Assembly: GCA_963762865.1 (NCBI GenBank) | Contig: CAVXNC010000018.1 | Span: 115,630-179,629 of the forward strand | Origin: DATHAP01 sp963762865 | GTDB taxonomy: Bacteria; Actinomycetota; Actinomycetes; JACCUZ01 | Direction of reading: 5' to 3' | DNA: 64,000 nt | Part shown: positions 63,486 through 64,000 of the stretch, one piece after another | Numbering within the stretch: position 1 is the stretch's first letter | How the letters are laid out: each line of letters starts with the position of its first letter | Made by a program: the position numbers and the translations under genes | Notes under the pieces: model-generated | The model's database searches: none | Seen by the model: only the letters and a program-made list of their open reading frames with translations | Told to the model about the DNA's origin: nothing

Positions 63486-64000
63486 GTGAGCAACAAGCCC
63501 GGTGAGAAACGACCGGCGCCGCTCGCTGCCGCGCGTCCGGTGGACCGCAACGCCATTCACGCCGAGCTCGAGGCCGGCCGGCACGCGCTACATGACCTGC
63601 TCGCCCATGCCTCGGCGGCCGACCTGCGCCGCGGCAGCGACGGCACCCGCTGGACCAACGAGCAGCTGCTGTTCCACATGGTCTTCGGCTACCTGGTCGT
63701 GCGTCGCCTGCTGCCTCTCGTGCGGCTGGTCTCCCGGCTCCCGGCGCCGGCCGGTCGCGGCTTCGCCGCCCTCCTGGACGCGGGCCGGCGGCCGTTCCAC
63801 GTCGTGAACTACCTGGGGTCCTGCGGCGGCGCTCTGGTGTTCAACCACACGCGGCTGCCGCGGCTGTGCGACCGCACCATCGCCGGCGCTGCACCGGTCG
63901 CTGGAGCGCGAGACGGAGCCGCCCTCGCGCGTGGGATGCCGTTCCCGACCAGCTGGGACCCGTACTTCACGCCGTACATGACGCTCGCCGACGTGTACCG
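63486..64000 (+). CDS. DinB-superfamily protein, partial at window end
   Basis: GTG 63486 opens a DinB-like helical protein: IHAELEAGRHALHDLLAHAS, then GTRWTNEQLLFHMVFGYLVV and RPFHVVNYLGSCGGALVFNH. The stretch 63880-63925 reads more naturally one frame over (ALHRSLERETEP), so two compensating indels may be present. The typical MPFPTSWDPYFTPYMTLADV follows. The 3' end is outside the window. Function unknown. Confidence 0.65.
   Translation, partial: MSNKPGEKRPAPLAAARPVDRNAIHAELEAGRHALHDLLAHASAADLRRGSDGTRWTNEQLLFHMVFGYLVVRRLLPLVRLVSRLPAPAGRGFAALLDAGRRPFHVVNYLGSCGGALVFNHTRLPRLCDRTIAGAAPVAGARDGAALARGMPFPTSWDPYFTPYMTLADVY

Overview
The window is high-GC actinobacterial DNA. Markers for this are an Lsr2 nucleoid protein beside lysS, a mycothiol-dependent-isomerase-type DinB protein, a zinc metalloprotease of the F420-associated family, a GPGG small membrane protein, a DinB2-type polymerase, many GTG starts and 1- or 4-base stop/start overlaps. 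The gene orders panC-nadB-nadC-coaX, small protein-lysS-lsr2 and ftsH-folE-folP-folB-folK fit an actinomycete. I cannot fix the family. All coordinates, starts and motif calls are from reading the sequence; no database search was run.

Layout. 1-1.5 kb: VOC tail, a duplicated truncated lsr2, a DUF2975 remnant with its HTH partner, and intact lsr2. 1.6-10 kb: lysS, a MarR/isomerase divergent pair flanked by twin hairpin repeats, then coaX, nadC, nadB, panC and a DUF2520 gene. 10-17 kb: ZIP transporter, MidA-type methyltransferase, P450, two bacterial PH proteins and a stand-alone nuoD. 17-25 kb: an OpuC-type compatible-solute ABC system whose binding protein looks circularly permuted, a TauE-type exporter, a DinB2-type polymerase with a Leu steric gate, and a two-component system. 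26-36 kb: folate operon, ftsH, hpt, tilS, metalloprotease, dacB, ppa. 37-41 kb: NlpC/P60 hydrolase (frameshifted), coiled-coil protein, VOC protein and an ECF sigma factor with a SnoaL tail.

41.6-58 kb: SulP transporter, CYTH protein, two glycoside hydrolases with several frameshifts, and an arginine deiminase operon. That operon reads P-type ATPase-arcB-arcC-arcA-48-aa membrane peptide-nhaC-type-yfcC-type. The ATPase lacks most acidic cation ligands of Ca2+ pumps, and a DosR-like half-site lies upstream of it. Arginine deimination would give ATP, ammonia and ornithine, with the two carriers as candidate exchangers.

58-64 kb: a secreted M28 aminopeptidase, then a 3' half of a tRNA-Thr(CGT) gene flanked by direct repeats. 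This looks like an integrase attachment scar, so the DNA to its right may be an island. That DNA carries a SigZ-type sigma factor divergent from cadI and a DrrAB-like ABC exporter, all interrupted by one-base frameshifts. In 59.4-63.3 kb every frameshift is a +1 change, so local sequence error must be weighed against gene decay.
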